Of a stretch of 64,000 nucleotides of DNA, positions 63,166-64,000 are shown piece after piece; the first letter of the stretch is position 1, and each line of letters begins with the position of its first letter. The notes beneath the pieces are model-generated. The model had not been told where the DNA came from. It made no database searches and worked only from the letters and a program-made list of their open reading frames with translations. The stretch is taken from positions 4,222,758 to 4,286,757 of the forward strand of contig CM060468.1 of assembly GCA_030544235.1 (NCBI GenBank), written 5' to 3'. This stretch comes from Lepturacanthus savala (taxonomy: Eukaryota; Chordata; Actinopteri; Scombriformes; Trichiuridae). Position numbers and translations under genes: made by a program.

Positions 63166-64000
63166 GTGAGTCCGCCCCCCCCCCCCCCCCCGCTCGCCTC
63201 GTAACGGATGACATCACCGCGCCGCGGTGCCAGATAGAAAGGCCCGGTGCCAGCTCTGTCACGCCCGTTTCGACATCCTGCAATGATAGCATCTTTTATG
63301 AGTTTGTCTCCCTTTCATTGTGGAGTCTTTAATCAAAATAGCTGTCGTCTATAAAAGATAAATGATATTGGCGCTGGAGAACCTGACTAGCAACTTGAGG
63401 AGTTTTCCATTATTCACGTTGCAGTAAGTCTCGGTGGATTTGTCAGACGGTTCTAACCTTTATGGGTTTTTTGTTTTTTTTCAAGAGTGATACTGTTTCT
63501 GCTGGTTTTGATTTCAGTTCGTATTCTAATGGCGATCCAAAAGTTTTCAAAAATGAGTCAGACTGAGATTTGGGGAAATGGTTTTTAAATGGTTCATAGG
63601 TCTTGGGACAAGCTGATACATAATCATCAGTGCTTACAATTCATTTACAATCATTAACAGATTGCTGTGTTTTAGAGGCTCCAGAGTCCAGATTCTGGTA
63701 ACAAATGAAAGTAGATGACCCAGGTCCAGTAATGATAGCTCCTACATGTTGGTGAGGGACGTGATCTTTCTTCATATTTGAGGCATATTTTTACATTGTT
63801 GAAATTCAACTGGCACTTGAAGACAGTGGAAATTGTTCTTTTCTCGGCTCTGTAGAAATTCATCTGCACTTTAACAGGCTTTAACATGTTATTTTTTAAC
63901 CTGAAATCTTTCAAACTGACATCGGTGGCCTTGACATTTAATTCGAAAAATCTCTAGTTCACGGAGAATCTGTGTTCAAACATAAGATGCTATTAATTCA
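63166..64000 (+). other. epha4: epha4 intron 7, partial
   Basis: Starts gtgagt and runs to the end of the window without a recognisable exon. It contains the C17 run at 63175-63191; the remainder is unique-looking AT-rich DNA. Confidence 0.8.
63175..63191 (+). repeat. C17 homopolymer next to the exon 7 donor
   Basis: Seventeen consecutive C, starting 10 bases after the exon/intron boundary. Confidence 0.95.

Overview
The window is vertebrate nuclear DNA, almost certainly from a ray-finned (teleost) fish. Genes are split by GT/AG introns, and codon use in the exons is ordinary for a fish. The non-coding DNA carries very long (AC)n microsatellites, a teleost-type SINE-like repeat, Tc1/mariner relics and several hAT-type MITEs. 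There are no prokaryotic operons, and I see no second protein-coding gene.

The one gene I can support is the 5' part of an Eph receptor tyrosine kinase on the + strand. Spliced protein identity points to EPHA4 (epha4; I cannot tell the a from the b teleost duplicate). Seven coding exons lie at 22113-22209, 23873-23940, 26264-26927, 47831-47986, 56346-56681, 62734-62858 and 63006-63165. All junctions are GT/AG and the phases join into one open frame of 535 codons plus one base. They encode the signal peptide, the ephrin-binding domain, the Cys-rich region and both fibronectin type III repeats. The transmembrane, kinase, SAM and PDZ-binding parts must lie beyond 64000. Intron sizes are very uneven: about 1.7, 2.3, 20.9, 8.4, 6.1 and 0.15 kb, then an open-ended intron 7.

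Region by region: 1-21.8 kb is intergenic upstream DNA. It holds (AC)n arrays, a tandem palindromic element (5035-5405), a SINE-like copy (7295-7651), a 31-bp minisatellite with higher-order structure (10861-11890) and a second degenerate block (13010-13250), a Tc1 relic, a nested MITE cluster with a perfect 23-bp hairpin (17446-18555), and two CTCF-like motifs. 21.84-22.11 kb is the presumed promoter and 5' UTR, with an upstream ATG whose frame overlaps the true start. 22.1-64 kb is the gene body. Intron 3 holds a polypyrimidine/polypurine switch, a G28 run, a decayed hAT transposase BED-finger fragment with a tandem duplication, and a second Tc1 relic. Introns 4 and 5 hold further MITEs and an inverted copy of the hAT fragment.

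I did not find a new biological system. The points most worth following are the higher-order minisatellite with duplicated flanks, the same-orientation CTCF-like sites upstream of a gene known for domain-boundary biology, the inverted hAT copies bracketing exons 4-5, and the overlapping upstream ORF. Identifications of families come from remembered family features, not from a database search.
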